Source: Chryseobacterium herbae
GTDB lineage: Bacteria > Bacteroidota > Bacteroidia > Flavobacteriales > Weeksellaceae
Direction of reading: 5' to 3'
DNA: 64,000 nt
Assembly: GCF_025154075.1 (NCBI RefSeq)
Contig: NZ_JAOAMU010000009.1
Location: forward strand, 1 to 64,000
Every line of letters begins with the position of its first letter. The stretch's first letter is position 1. The translations under genes and the position numbers were made by a program. The notes beneath the pieces were generated by a model. That model ran no database searches, was not told the origin of the DNA, and saw only the letters and a list, made by a program, of their open reading frames with translations. This document shows positions 43,027-51,495 of the stretch, piece by piece.

Positions 43027-43887
43027 TTAAAGTAGAATAGAATTTTCAGAGTAAACGTGTGAACTTTCCCAGCCCACCATCATCTGTTTTCTTTCGCTCC
43101 CCCATCGGTAACCTCCAATATTTCCCGTCGATTGAATCACACGGTGACATGGAATAAGAAATGCCACAGGATTGCTGCCAATTGCAGTTCCTACTGCTCT
43201 TGATGCATTCGGATTTCCGATCTTTCCAGCCAGACTGCCATAAGTAGACAATTTTCCCATTGGGATAGAAAGCAGACTTTCCCAGACTTTAAGCTGAAAA
43301 TCTGTTCCTTTTAAATGTAACTTTATAGTGCTGAGTTTCGTCCAGTCTTTATCAAATATGGACAGAGCATTTTTCTGAAGAGCATCCTGCCTTTCAAAAA
43401 AAGAAGCATTGGGAAATGTATGTTTCAGATTTCCCAATGCTGTTTCTTTATCGTCTTCAAAAGCCATATAGCAGATCCCTTTTTCAGTAGACGCTGCCAT
43501 TACATATCCAAAAGGACTTTTGGAAAAACTGTAATTGATGATCAGGCTTCTTCCGCCGTTTTTATATTCCGCCGGAGACATTCCTTCTATTTTCACAAAG
43601 AGGTCATGAAGCCTGCTTGTGCTGGAAAATCCCGTCTCATAGGCGGTATCAAATAAAGTCGCTTTTTCCTCCTTCAGTAAATTTTTAGCATGTTCAAGAC
43701 TGATGAACTGCAAAAATTTCTTCGGACTTGTTCCTGCCCAATCCGTAAATATTTTCTGAAAATGAGCGGGACTCAAGTGAATATTCTCTGCCACTTCCTC
43801 CAAACTTGGCTGAAGCCTGAAATTGCTTTGGATATATGCTATCGCTTTAGCAATTCTGTTATAATCTATCTGACTTTGTGCGGACAT
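43027..43887 (-). CDS. AraC-type HTH / O6-methylguanine-DNA methyltransferase fusion (Ada-like, no Ada-Cys domain)
   Basis: The 286-aa protein has an N-terminal AraC HTH pair (about 10-108: SLEEVAENIHLSPAHFQKIF, TAYETGFSSTSRLHDLF), a methyltransferase ribonuclease-like domain (about 120-195) and an MGMT active domain with the acceptor Cys247 in PCHRV, plus GIGGYRWG-like NIGGYRWG (256-263). It lacks the N-terminal zinc Cys domain of E. coli Ada that senses methyl phosphotriesters. It may both repair O6-methylguanine and regulate alkylation genes, but how it would sense damage is unclear. Confidence 0.92.
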   Translation of the reverse strand: MSAQSQIDYNRIAKAIAYIQSNFRLQPSLEEVAENIHLSPAHFQKIFTDWAGTSPKKFLQFISLEHAKNLLKEEKATLFDTAYETGFSSTSRLHDLFVKIEGMSPAEYKNGGRSLIINYSFSKSPFGYVMAASTEKGICYMAFEDDKETALGNLKHTFPNASFFERQDALQKNALSIFDKDWTKLSTIKLHLKGTDFQLKVWESLLSIPMGKLSTYGSLAGKIGNPNASRAVGTAIGSNPVAFLIPCHRVIQSTGNIGGYRWGSERKQMMVGWESSHVYSENSILL

Positions 43888-43956
43888 AATATTAGTGTTT
43901 TACCTCACAAATTTCCAAAGAATATACGGCAGAAAAAATCTGATTCTTGCGGAATT

Positions 43957-44814
43957 TTAGTTGTTGTTATAAATATGGTTGTAAGCAAGCATTTTGTAAT
44001 ATAACTTGGCTGCTAAGAAAGCGGTTGGCTTAGCCATTGGAGAATCCATTAATTCTACAATATCAAATGCCACCACATTACATTTTTCAAATACTTTTTT
44101 CAATAATTCCAATGTAGGATACCACTGAAGTCCACCTGGCTCTGGAGTCCCTGTAGAAGGTGCAATAGACGGGTCAAAAGCATCAAGGTCAATGGTGATA
44201 TATACGTTTCCTGAAACTTTTTCCAGAACATCGTTGATCCAGTTGTCATTTACAGCAATTTCATGAGCAAAAAACACTCTCCCTTCTGGTAAATATTCAG
44301 CTTCTTCAGCATCCATAGAACGGATTCCCACCTGAACTAAGTTATGCTTCTGATTCGCTTCAAATACTGCACATGCGTGATTGGAAGTAGAACCATGGAA
44401 TTCAGGACGTAAGTCTGTGTGAGCATCCAGCTGAAGAACAGTAAGATTTTCAAACTTCTCTCCTACCGCACGGATAGAACCGATAGACACAGAGTGTTCC
44501 CCTCCGAAAAGGGTAAAAACTTTTCCCTCGTTCTTCAAAAGCTCTTTAGTTTTTTGATAAACCGCTTCCGTCATGGCTTCAGGACTTGAGTTTTCAGAAA
44601 TTTCTCCTGCCAGATATACACCATCAAGGAAAGGTTCAGTTCCTGTTTCAATATCATAAAGCTCCATGTTTTCTGAAGCATCAAGGAATAATTCCGGACC
44701 TTTATCAGCTCCTTTTCCCCATGTTGAAGTTCCATCGTAAGGAACGGTTACCAGCATTACTTTAGCGTTTTCTAACGTTGCATTTTCTTCAGGAATTCCT
44801 GCGTATGTTCTCAT
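43957..44814 (-). CDS. speB: Agmatinase (arginase/ureohydrolase family)
   Basis: The 285-aa enzyme has the binuclear manganese motifs GGEHS (His107), DAHTD (130-134) and DLDAFDPS (209-215), plus PEPGGLQWYP near the C-terminus. It hydrolyses agmatine to putrescine and urea, in line with the arginine decarboxylase gene (47719-49113) about 3 kb away on the same strand. Together they give the arginine route to polyamines. A TATCTTTG -7 element lies 36 nt upstream of the start. Confidence 0.92.
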   Translation of the reverse strand: MRTYAGIPEENATLENAKVMLVTVPYDGTSTWGKGADKGPELFLDASENMELYDIETGTEPFLDGVYLAGEISENSSPEAMTEAVYQKTKELLKNEGKVFTLFGGEHSVSIGSIRAVGEKFENLTVLQLDAHTDLRPEFHGSTSNHACAVFEANQKHNLVQVGIRSMDAEEAEYLPEGRVFFAHEIAVNDNWINDVLEKVSGNVYITIDLDAFDPSIAPSTGTPEPGGLQWYPTLELLKKVFEKCNVVAFDIVELMDSPMAKPTAFLAAKLYYKMLAYNHIYNNN

Positions 44815-44850
44815 GTTTTATTTAAAAATTTAAATGATATATTGATCGGG

Positions 44851-44858
44851 CAAAGATA
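44851..44858 (-). promoter_or_regulatory. -7 element TATCTTTG for speB
   Basis: Plus-strand CAAAGATA reads TATCTTTG on the coding strand, 36 nt upstream of the start codon. No clear -33 TTG. Confidence 0.5.
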
Positions 44859-44880
44859 ATAAGATTTTATTTTCTGTATT

Positions 44881-46566
44881 TTATTGTTTTGTAATTGTTT
44901 TGTTGTAGGCAGACCCATCAGAAAATTCTATCTGTAGGATATAATTTCCTGGAGAAAGGTATCTCACATCAGTTTTATTGTTATTTATTTTAAGGTCATT
45001 GAGCTTCCGTCCGGAAAAATCAATAACACTAATTCTCTTAATATCCTTTTTCGATTCTACAAAAACATAATCCTTAGAAGGTATCGGGAATACATTAATA
45101 TCTTTTGACTTTTCTGACACCTCATCTACAGCCAGGACAGCACCTCCTGTTGTAAAGGGATACTTATAACAGTTTGTAACTGCTGGAAATGCATTATAGG
45201 CTGTTACAGCCCATTTATAGACTGTGTATGGGGTTAGAGGATTCGTCAATTTGTACTGCAAAGTAAGCCCGACATCTACATTATTTAAAACATTGTTGCC
45301 TGCATCATTTGATCCTAAGCTTATTCTATATCCTAATGCACTCGGAATTCCTTCCCAGCTAAAATTTGGCTTTACTGAAACTCCGGAAATACCTTGTTGA
45401 GGATAAGACCATGGAGAGCAGCCAGAGTACGTGCTAAAACTTGTTGTTCCACAAGATTGTGTAGCACCAAAGTTATTATATGCCGTTACACTAAAATAAT
45501 ATTGAGTAGAATATGCCAGACCTCCCGGCTGCGTATAATATCTTATATTACCCAAATCTACATTATTTAAAATTTCCCCTCCTGTGGGTGTTGTACCCAA
45601 AGTTATTCTGTATCCGGTGGCCCCCACAACTTCATTCCAGGAGAATTGAGCATTGGGGTCAGCAATATTATTCGGAGATGTAATGTATGCACATTGTAAT
45701 GGCGTTATTTGAAAAGACACATCCATTGAACAAGCTGCATTACCAAATGAATTATAGGGAGTAATAGTGACAAAATACTGACCAAAAAATTCAAAATTTT
45801 GCGGTGGTTTATAGTATGTAACGTTTCCAATGTCTAGATTGTCAATTACATTTGTTCCTCCAGGGCTAGTTCCAATACTTAACAAATATCCTGTTGCACC
45901 AGCGGAAGGCTGCCATTTTATATTAGTCGCAAAAAACACATCAGTTTGTCCATTGGTTGGCTTGTAAATACCTGAACAAGAGGGAATACTTGTTGGATTT
46001 TGTTCAAGCTTAAAATCATCAATACCTATTGAAAAACCATTTGAGGTAGCTGATGATACTCTTTCCATTTTAATTCTAAATTTAAAACTAGTTCCTGAAG
46101 GTACCGCTCCTGCTGGTATTACTCCCGATACATCGGTACAAAGAATAATTAAAGAAGGTGATCCTGATATATTAATTAAGTTAGGTAAAGTATTCCAAGT
46201 AACCCCATTATCAGTAGAATAATCAGTAGTAATAGTCCCTGCTACACCTGAATCCTGAAACGATGAAGTATATTTAAATGAATAATGAAGATCCGTATTA
46301 TTAGATTGATTGGTGGAATAAATCAAATACCAACTGGGTTTTGCAACTGTAATATCTTTTTTAACATATCTACTTCCCAAGCAGGCTGGTGCACCATAGA
46401 AATTAGAAAAATCCGTACTTTCCAACATTGGATACACGGCACCTGAAGATGTTGTGCTTGACCATCCGTATGGAAATGTACTGTCCTCAAAACTCTCACG
46501 AATATTAATCTGTGCTGATATATTCCGGCCCAATATTACCAACAGAATTAGTAAAACACTTCTCAT
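44881..46566 (-). CDS. T9SS-exported surface protein with three fibronectin III-like repeats
   Basis: The 561-aa protein has a signal peptide (MRSVLLILLVILGRNISA-Q) and an N-terminal cleaved-adhesin/jelly-roll-like domain (about 20-190: NIRESFEDSTFPYGW, KPSWYLIYS). Three tandem Fn3-like repeats of about 90 residues follow (about 195-290, 291-385, 386-475), each with a GATGY/GALGY...NNVDLGN core and starting Cys. The C-terminal T9SS type A domain has INVFPIPSKDYVFV (from about 490). It is probably a surface adhesin or matrix protein. The repeats are similar enough to suggest recent duplication. Confidence 0.87.
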   Translation of the reverse strand: MRSVLLILLVILGRNISAQINIRESFEDSTFPYGWSSTTSSGAVYPMLESTDFSNFYGAPACLGSRYVKKDITVAKPSWYLIYSTNQSNNTDLHYSFKYTSSFQDSGVAGTITTDYSTDNGVTWNTLPNLINISGSPSLIILCTDVSGVIPAGAVPSGTSFKFRIKMERVSSATSNGFSIGIDDFKLEQNPTSIPSCSGIYKPTNGQTDVFFATNIKWQPSAGATGYLLSIGTSPGGTNVIDNLDIGNVTYYKPPQNFEFFGQYFVTITPYNSFGNAACSMDVSFQITPLQCAYITSPNNIADPNAQFSWNEVVGATGYRITLGTTPTGGEILNNVDLGNIRYYTQPGGLAYSTQYYFSVTAYNNFGATQSCGTTSFSTYSGCSPWSYPQQGISGVSVKPNFSWEGIPSALGYRISLGSNDAGNNVLNNVDVGLTLQYKLTNPLTPYTVYKWAVTAYNAFPAVTNCYKYPFTTGGAVLAVDEVSEKSKDINVFPIPSKDYVFVESKKDIKRISVIDFSGRKLNDLKINNNKTDVRYLSPGNYILQIEFSDGSAYNKTITKQ

Positions 46567-46602
46567 TTTTTTTTAGTTTTTTAATTAAAATTCTCTATAT
46601 CA

Positions 46603-46610
46603 CAAAGTTA
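46603..46610 (-). promoter_or_regulatory. -7 element TAACTTTG for the Fn3-repeat protein gene
   Basis: Plus-strand CAAAGTTA, reading TAACTTTG on the coding strand, is 36 nt upstream of the start codon. Confidence 0.45.
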
Positions 46611-46659
46611 ATCAAATTCTAGCATCTTAAAATAAAAGGAGATGAAATAAAGTTACTAG

Positions 46660-46842
46660 TTGCTAGTAATTAAGTTAATAAGATTATTGTCTGATATTTA
46701 GTATCTCGAATCTACGATTCACATTTCACTTGCGGAGCAAAATTCACGATTGACATTTTCTAAACCTTACAAAAAAAAAGTCTCATGTCTCATGTCTCGT
46801 GTCTGATGTCTGATGTCTGATGTCTGATGTCTGATGTCTGAA
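46660..46842 (+). repeat. Heptamer-array element, copy B (nine heptamers)
   Basis: The conserved flank GATTCACATTTCACTTGCGG, AGCAAAATTCACGATTGACA, TTTTCTAAACCTTAC is followed by GTCTCAT x2, GTCTCGT, GTCTGAT x5 and GTCTGAA (46780-46842), a clean 7-nt tandem. It fills the 327-nt spacer between two divergent genes and ends about 30 nt before the HAD gene -7 element. Confidence 0.85.
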
Positions 46843-46872
46843 ATCTAGCTTCCTCCTTTCAAACCAATTCCC

Positions 46873-46880
46873 TATTTTTG
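46873..46880 (+). promoter_or_regulatory. -7 element TATTTTTG for the HAD hydrolase gene
   Basis: TATTTTTG lies 13 nt before the start codon and directly downstream of the heptamer array, so the array takes the -33 and upstream region. Confidence 0.5.
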
Positions 46881-46893
46881 TAAAAAACAAAAT

Positions 46894-47553
46894 ATGTCCT
46901 TAAAAGCTGTTCTTTTCGATATGGACGGGGTTATTGTAGATACGGAACCACTTCACAGAAAAGCTTATTTCACAACATTTGACGAACTGGGAATTACTGT
47001 TTCCGAAGAATTATACACCTCTTTCACAGGAGCTTCCACGAAAAGAGTTTTTGAAACACTCATTGGGAAATACAATCTGTCTCAGACCTACGAAGCTCTT
47101 TCTGCCATCAAAAGAGCTCATTTCAAAGATTATTTCGATAATGATGAAGAGTTTGACCTGATTCCGGGAGTAAAGGAACTCATTAAGCATTACCATGAGA
47201 ATGGTGTTAAGCTTATTCTGGCCTCTTCAGCAACGATGATCACCATCAATATGGTTTTTGAAAAGTTCGGGCTTGAGCAGTATTTTAGCGGGAAAATAAG
47301 CGGTGCAGCTCTGAAAGAATCCAAACCTCACCCTGAGGTATTTCTTTTGGCAGCAGAAATGGCAGAAGAGCCTGGAGCCAACTGTATGGTGATTGAAGAT
47401 TCTACCAACGGTATTCTTGCCGCACACAGAGCTGAGATTTTCTGTGCTGCCTACAGAAGTCCGCATTCAAAAAATCAGGATTATACTTTAGCGGATATCG
47501 TAGTTTCAGATTATGAAGAACTGAAACTGGATAAGCTTTCAAAATATTTTTAA
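46894..47553 (+). CDS. HAD-superfamily hydrolase (beta-phosphoglucomutase-like)
   Basis: The 219-aa protein has HAD motif I FDMDGVIVDTEPLH (nucleophile Asp9, acid/base Asp11), a helical cap (about 16-85), motif II LILASSA, motif III Lys in ESKPHPEVF and motif IV VIEDSTNGI. The subtype is that of beta-phosphoglucomutase or sugar-phosphate phosphatases. It is monocistronic with a terminator after the stop. Substrate not determined. Confidence 0.9.
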   Translation: MSLKAVLFDMDGVIVDTEPLHRKAYFTTFDELGITVSEELYTSFTGASTKRVFETLIGKYNLSQTYEALSAIKRAHFKDYFDNDEEFDLIPGVKELIKHYHENGVKLILASSATMITINMVFEKFGLEQYFSGKISGAALKESKPHPEVFLLAAEMAEEPGANCMVIEDSTNGILAAHRAEIFCAAYRSPHSKNQDYTLADIVVSDYEELKLDKLSKYF

Positions 47554-47559
47554 ATGAAA

Positions 47560-47590
47560 AAAGCTCTCAAAATTTGAGAGCTTTACTTTT
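47560..47590 (+). terminator. Terminator of the HAD hydrolase gene
   Basis: AAAGCTCTCAAA (47560-47571) pairs with TTTGAGAGCTTT (47573-47584), followed by ACTTTTAT. It starts 7 nt after the stop codon. Confidence 0.8.
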
Positions 47591-47677
47591 ATATTTTCCT
47601 TATCATCTGAAACGAAGAGAAGATTCTTAACTGTTCTTAATTCTTAACAAAAATCTTAATGGTTAAAAATTAAGATG

Positions 47678-47711
47678 AGATTGCTTCGTCACTTTCGTTC
47701 CTCGCAATGAC
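47678..47711 (+). repeat. AGATTGCTTCGTC...CTCGCAATGAC repeat, copy 1
   Basis: AGATTGCTTCGTCACTTTCG then TTCCTCGCAATGAC recurs inverted at 58198-58230 as GTCATTGCGAGGA...GACGAAGCAATCT. It is a known type of short intergenic repeat in many genomes. It lies next to the speA stop. Confidence 0.7.
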
Positions 47712-47718
47712 AATAAGT

Positions 47719-49113
47719 TTATTTGTAGCCTAAGATTTTCAAGATATCTTCCGGTTCCTGTTTTTCACGGAAAACTTCATACTGAAGCTCACCATTTTCA
47801 TCTTTCTGGATCAGGACGTGTCTCGGCTGAGGCATCAGACAGTGGTGAACACCACCGTATCCTCCGATCGTTTCCTGATATGCTCCTGTATGGAAAAATC
47901 CGATGTACAGAGGTTTTGTATCGCTGAAAACCGGCAGGTAGATGGCATTGGTATGCTGCTCAGAATTATAATAATCATCTGAATCACAAGTCAGTCCACC
48001 CAGAAATACTCTTTCATAGGTATCTTCCCATCTGTTTAATGGAAGCATGATAAAGTGTCTTGAGATCGCCCATGTATCAGGAAGCGTAGTCATGAATGAA
48101 GAATCAATCATATTCCACTTTTCTCTGTCGTTCTGACGTTTCTGAGAGATGATTTTGTAAAGGTTTGCACCACTTTCTCCAACCGTAAAGCTTCCGAATT
48201 CCGTATAGATATTAGGTTCTTCCACGCCTTCCTCTTCACAGAATTTTTTGATCTGAGAAACAATTTCCTCTACCATATACTGATAGTCGTATTCGAAGTT
48301 TAAAGAAGTCTTGATCGGGAAACCTCCACCGATGTTCAGTGAATCCACTTCCGGAGCTATTTTCTTCAAACGTGCGTATACACGAAGACATTTGTACAAT
48401 TCGTTCCAGTAATAAGCCGTGTCTTTGATCCCGGTATTAATGAAAAAGTGAAGCATTTTCAGTCTTGCATTCGGATGTTCTGCGATTTTCTGGCTGTAGT
48501 AAGGAATGATATCTCTATATCCGATCCCTAACCTTGAGGTATAGAATTCGAATTTAGGTTCTTCCTCCGAAGCAATTCTGATCCCGATATCGAACGTGGT
48601 ATCAATACTTTCTGTTAGCTTATCCAGCTCACGGTAATTATCCAGGATCGGAGTAATATTTTCAAAACCACTGTTGATCATCTCGGAAATTTTCGCCAGA
48701 TAATCATCGGTCTTGAATCCATTACAGATGACCTCGATATTTTTATCTACTTTACCTTTCCCATAAAGAGATTTTACAATATCCATGTCGTACGCTGAAG
48801 AAGTTTCGATAGAAATATCATTCTTAAGAGCTTCTTCAAGCACAAAATTGAAATGACTGGATTTTGTACAGTAACAGTAGGTATAATTCTTTTTATATTC
48901 GGCTTTCTCAAAAGCTTCCCTAAACCAGCTCTTGGCCTTTTGGATATTTTGAGAAATTCTCGGCAGGTAGCTAATTTTTAGCGGGGTGCCAAATTTTTCA
49001 ACGACTTCCATTAAAGGAACATCGTGAAATAACAAATTGTTCTCAGAAACATTAAATTCCTCTGTAGGAAAGTACAATGTCTGATCAATAAGTTCCGAGT
49101 ACTTTATTTTCAT
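47719..49113 (-). CDS. speA: Arginine decarboxylase (short Bacteroidota type, alanine racemase fold)
   Basis: The 464-aa PLP enzyme of fold type III has the PLP lysine in YCYCTKSSHF (about residue 83), a glycine-rich phosphate loop GGGFPIKTSLNFEYDY, and GGLTCDSDD near the C-terminus, matching the GPxCESxD motif of decarboxylases of this fold. It is shorter than E. coli SpeA (658 aa), as is usual in Bacteroidota. It turns arginine into agmatine, which SpeB (43957-44814) converts to putrescine. Carboxynorspermidine decarboxylase-like function is a less likely alternative. Confidence 0.82.
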   Translation of the reverse strand: MKIKYSELIDQTLYFPTEEFNVSENNLLFHDVPLMEVVEKFGTPLKISYLPRISQNIQKAKSWFREAFEKAEYKKNYTYCYCTKSSHFNFVLEEALKNDISIETSSAYDMDIVKSLYGKGKVDKNIEVICNGFKTDDYLAKISEMINSGFENITPILDNYRELDKLTESIDTTFDIGIRIASEEEPKFEFYTSRLGIGYRDIIPYYSQKIAEHPNARLKMLHFFINTGIKDTAYYWNELYKCLRVYARLKKIAPEVDSLNIGGGFPIKTSLNFEYDYQYMVEEIVSQIKKFCEEEGVEEPNIYTEFGSFTVGESGANLYKIISQKRQNDREKWNMIDSSFMTTLPDTWAISRHFIMLPLNRWEDTYERVFLGGLTCDSDDYYNSEQHTNAIYLPVFSDTKPLYIGFFHTGAYQETIGGYGGVHHCLMPQPRHVLIQKDENGELQYEVFREKQEPEDILKILGYK

Positions 49114-49223
49114 TTCTTGACAAGTGAATTACGAAATGCAAAATTGCTAAAAAAGTTTGATTTTTAAGCGTTAAATTTATTATAAATTTAAAAATGACCC
49201 CGTTTAAAAAGCCTTACAGATTA

Positions 49224-50099
49224 TTAATTTGTGAACTTCTTAACATATTCCTCTCGCTTATTTCCCGAAATACCCAGAACCTTTTGAATATAAGCATCAA
49301 TTGAACCGTATTTCTTATTGATTTCATCAAAAGCCGCATCGAGGTAAGCGGTTTCCACCCAGCTCAGTTTTTCGAGAACTTTCACGTCCATTTTAGGATA
49401 CAGAAAATGTAGATTATCAGCAAGATTCAGTCTTTTGAGAACTAATTTTTTACGATAATTATTGGACAGGATATAATCGTTATAAATCGTTTCTTTATCA
49501 AATTTTAAAATCGTTAAAATTAAAGCCGTTGTAATTCCGGTTCTGTCCTTTCCCGCGGTACAGTGATAGAGAACCGGCTGGTCTGATTCCAGAATATCCG
49601 TAATGATTTTTTTTATGACTTCGGGATTTTCTGTTACATAATCGCGGTAGAAATCGAGCATTCTTTTATCTGCATCGGAACCGTTTACTTTTCCTTTTAA
49701 AACAAGCTTTTTTGCTTGGGTTAATTGGTCTCCCTCATCTTCAAAAGCAGAATATTTTTTATAAATAATATCAGTGGGAAGGTTATCCGGCTTATCTGCA
49801 ATTTCTTTAGAATTTCTAAGATCAATTATCTCTTTTATTCCTAAGCTTTCCAATTCTTTGAACGATTTTTTCTTCAGTTTATGAAGATGTCCGCTTCTGT
49901 AGAATTTTCCTTCTTTTAAAGTTCTTCCTTCAGAATTTTTAATATTTCCTACCGTCCTGAAATTGTATACTTTTTTGATTTCAATCGTTTTCCCGGTTTC
50001 ATTTTTACTGTATTGCGGCGGCGTAAAATCCTGTGTCTTGCATGAAAAAACACAAAATGAAGCGACAAGCAGAACTGATATGTGTATAAATTGTTTCAA
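49224..50099 (-). CDS. Tyrosine-protein phosphatase-like lipoprotein
   Basis: The 291-aa lipoprotein (lipobox CVFSC, Cys20) has the P-loop phosphatase signature HCTAGKDRTG (Cys180, Arg186) of the Tyr_phosphatase_3 / IphP group, with FRTVGNIKNSEGRTLKEGKFYRSG upstream as in that family. Being lipid-anchored, it would act in the periplasm, possibly on phosphoinositides or phosphorylated exported proteins. Its start overlaps the stop of the thiamine pyrophosphokinase gene (ATGA type). Confidence 0.9.
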   Translation of the reverse strand: MKQFIHISVLLVASFCVFSCKTQDFTPPQYSKNETGKTIEIKKVYNFRTVGNIKNSEGRTLKEGKFYRSGHLHKLKKKSFKELESLGIKEIIDLRNSKEIADKPDNLPTDIIYKKYSAFEDEGDQLTQAKKLVLKGKVNGSDADKRMLDFYRDYVTENPEVIKKIITDILESDQPVLYHCTAGKDRTGITTALILTILKFDKETIYNDYILSNNYRKKLVLKRLNLADNLHFLYPKMDVKVLEKLSWVETAYLDAAFDEINKKYGSIDAYIQKVLGISGNKREEYVKKFTN

Positions 50100-50743
50100 T
50101 ATATTGGTGGATATTCTATTTCATTAATGCCAACAAAAAACAACAGATCTCCAGATTCGTATTGAATGGAAATCTCATCTTCAACCGCAAAATTCCTGGT
50201 TCCGATTCTCGAAGTGATGCTTAAACTTCCGTTAGTCAATGGCCAGTTCAATCCTGTGGTGGTTATATTTTCAACTGAAGGAAAGGGATACAATGAGATC
50301 ATTTTATTTTTAACGCCTTTCAGCTTAAAACTTTTCGGGACAAAATAATATTCAGAAAATTCATCATAAAATTTCAGTTTCATTTTATCTTTAAAAGCAA
50401 AAGCTACCGTCAGATTTCCTAAAAAATGATCCTGTTCACCGCCACTTCCCCCGAAAACATCAATTTCTGTAAACCCTTTTTCCAGAATAATTTCCAAAGC
50501 TTTATGAAAATCTGTCTTATCCTGATCCAGCGTTAAAATAAATTTGTCCTGATAAACACTTTCATCCGATCCTGAATGAGAATCAAAATCACCGGAAATA
50601 AAATCCAGTTTATCTAAAGGAAAACCTAATTGCTTCAAATAATGAAAAGCACCGTCTGTACAGGCAATCAAGCTGTATTGATCAGGATTTGGAAAAGCTT
50701 TTGGATGATCTCCGTTAATGAAAAGTAATGCTTTATCTTTCAT
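50096..50743 (-). CDS. thiN: Thiamine pyrophosphokinase
   Basis: Starting at the internal Met (50743; MKDKALLFINGDHP) gives 215 aa; the longer frame extends into the preceding gene. Motifs are LDFISGDFDSHSG and LDQDKTDFHKAL, which bind ATP-Mg and thiamine, with GGSGGEQDHFLGN between the lobes. It makes thiamine diphosphate from thiamine and ATP in the cytosol. It overlaps the cobalamin adenosyltransferase gene by 11 nt and the phosphatase gene by 4 nt, so the three are tightly co-expressed. Confidence 0.93.
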   Translation of the reverse strand: MKDKALLFINGDHPKAFPNPDQYSLIACTDGAFHYLKQLGFPLDKLDFISGDFDSHSGSDESVYQDKFILTLDQDKTDFHKALEIILEKGFTEIDVFGGSGGEQDHFLGNLTVAFAFKDKMKLKFYDEFSEYYFVPKSFKLKGVKNKMISLYPFPSVENITTTGLNWPLTNGSLSITSRIGTRNFAVEDEISIQYESGDLLFFVGINEIEYPPIY

Positions 50744-51302
50744 TCGGGTTCCAGTATTCTTCCGGTTCGTTATTGATTTTTGAAATATATCTTGCCAAAA
50801 CAAAAAGATAATCTGAAAGTCTGTTCAGGTATTTGATCAGTTCAGGACGTACTTCTTCAGATTCATTTAAAAATACCAGAGAACGTTCCGCTCTTCTGCA
50901 AATGGTTCTAGCCGCATGTAAAAATGTCGCCGATTTTCCTCCACCGGGAAGAATAAAATACTGAAGTGGCTCCAGTTTATCTTCAAAAGCATCCATCCAA
51001 TTTTCCAGTTCTTCAATCTCTGTATCTGAAATAATCAATGGCAGACGTGATTTTCCGTTGGCCAACATTAATTTATCAACCGGGGTCGCAGCTTCTGAAC
51101 CTACTGTAAACAGATCAAACTGAATTTTCTTCAACTGCTTCAAAACCTCTTCATCCTCAATATGACTTTTAGAAATACCAATGAATGAATTAAGCTCGTC
51201 TATATTTCCGTAGCTGTCGACTCTTGCACTGGCTTTGGAAACTCTTGTACCGCCGTATAAAGCGGTCTGTCCTTTATCTCCTGTTTTCGTATAAATTTTC
51301 AT
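50733..51302 (-). CDS. Cob(I)alamin adenosyltransferase (PduO-type ATR)
   Basis: The correct start is 51302 (MKIYTKTGDKGQTALYGGTRV), giving 189 aa; the longest frame adds 57 residues of non-coding character. Hallmarks are the ATP-binding KTGDKGQTALYGG N-terminus, DELNSFIG, and ICRRAERSLV in the third helix. It forms adenosylcobalamin from cob(I)alamin and ATP, as a trimeric helical bundle. It starts the operon with thiN and the phosphatase. A TonB receptor gene upstream is separated by a terminator, and no cobalamin riboswitch is visible. Confidence 0.94.
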   Translation of the reverse strand: MKIYTKTGDKGQTALYGGTRVSKASARVDSYGNIDELNSFIGISKSHIEDEEVLKQLKKIQFDLFTVGSEAATPVDKLMLANGKSRLPLIISDTEIEELENWMDAFEDKLEPLQYFILPGGGKSATFLHAARTICRRAERSLVFLNESEEVRPELIKYLNRLSDYLFVLARYISKINNEPEEYWNPNER

Positions 51303-51373
51303 ACTACTAAAATACTTTATTTTGTACAATGTGAAAAGTAAAATATGGGAATAGCTTCCTATTCGATCTGAAA

Positions 51374-51405
51374 AAATAAAACTGACATTAGAAATTAATG
51401 TCAGT
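51374..51405 (-). terminator. Terminator of the TonB receptor gene
   Basis: Stem ACTGACATTA / TAATGTCAGT (51381-51390 with 51396-51405) is followed on the minus strand by TTTTATTTTTTC. It lies about 90 nt after the receptor stop and before the adenosyltransferase start. Confidence 0.75.
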
Positions 51406-51495
51406 GAATATTTACGTAGACGGTTTTTTATATCTTTTGGATTACTTTCCCTTTGGTAAGCATGATAAAGCACTGCTAATTTTTTTATTTATAGA

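Noticed and set aside
46780..46842. Possible CRISPR array
   Set aside because: Units are 7 nt and directly abutting with no spacers, and there are no cas genes in the window.
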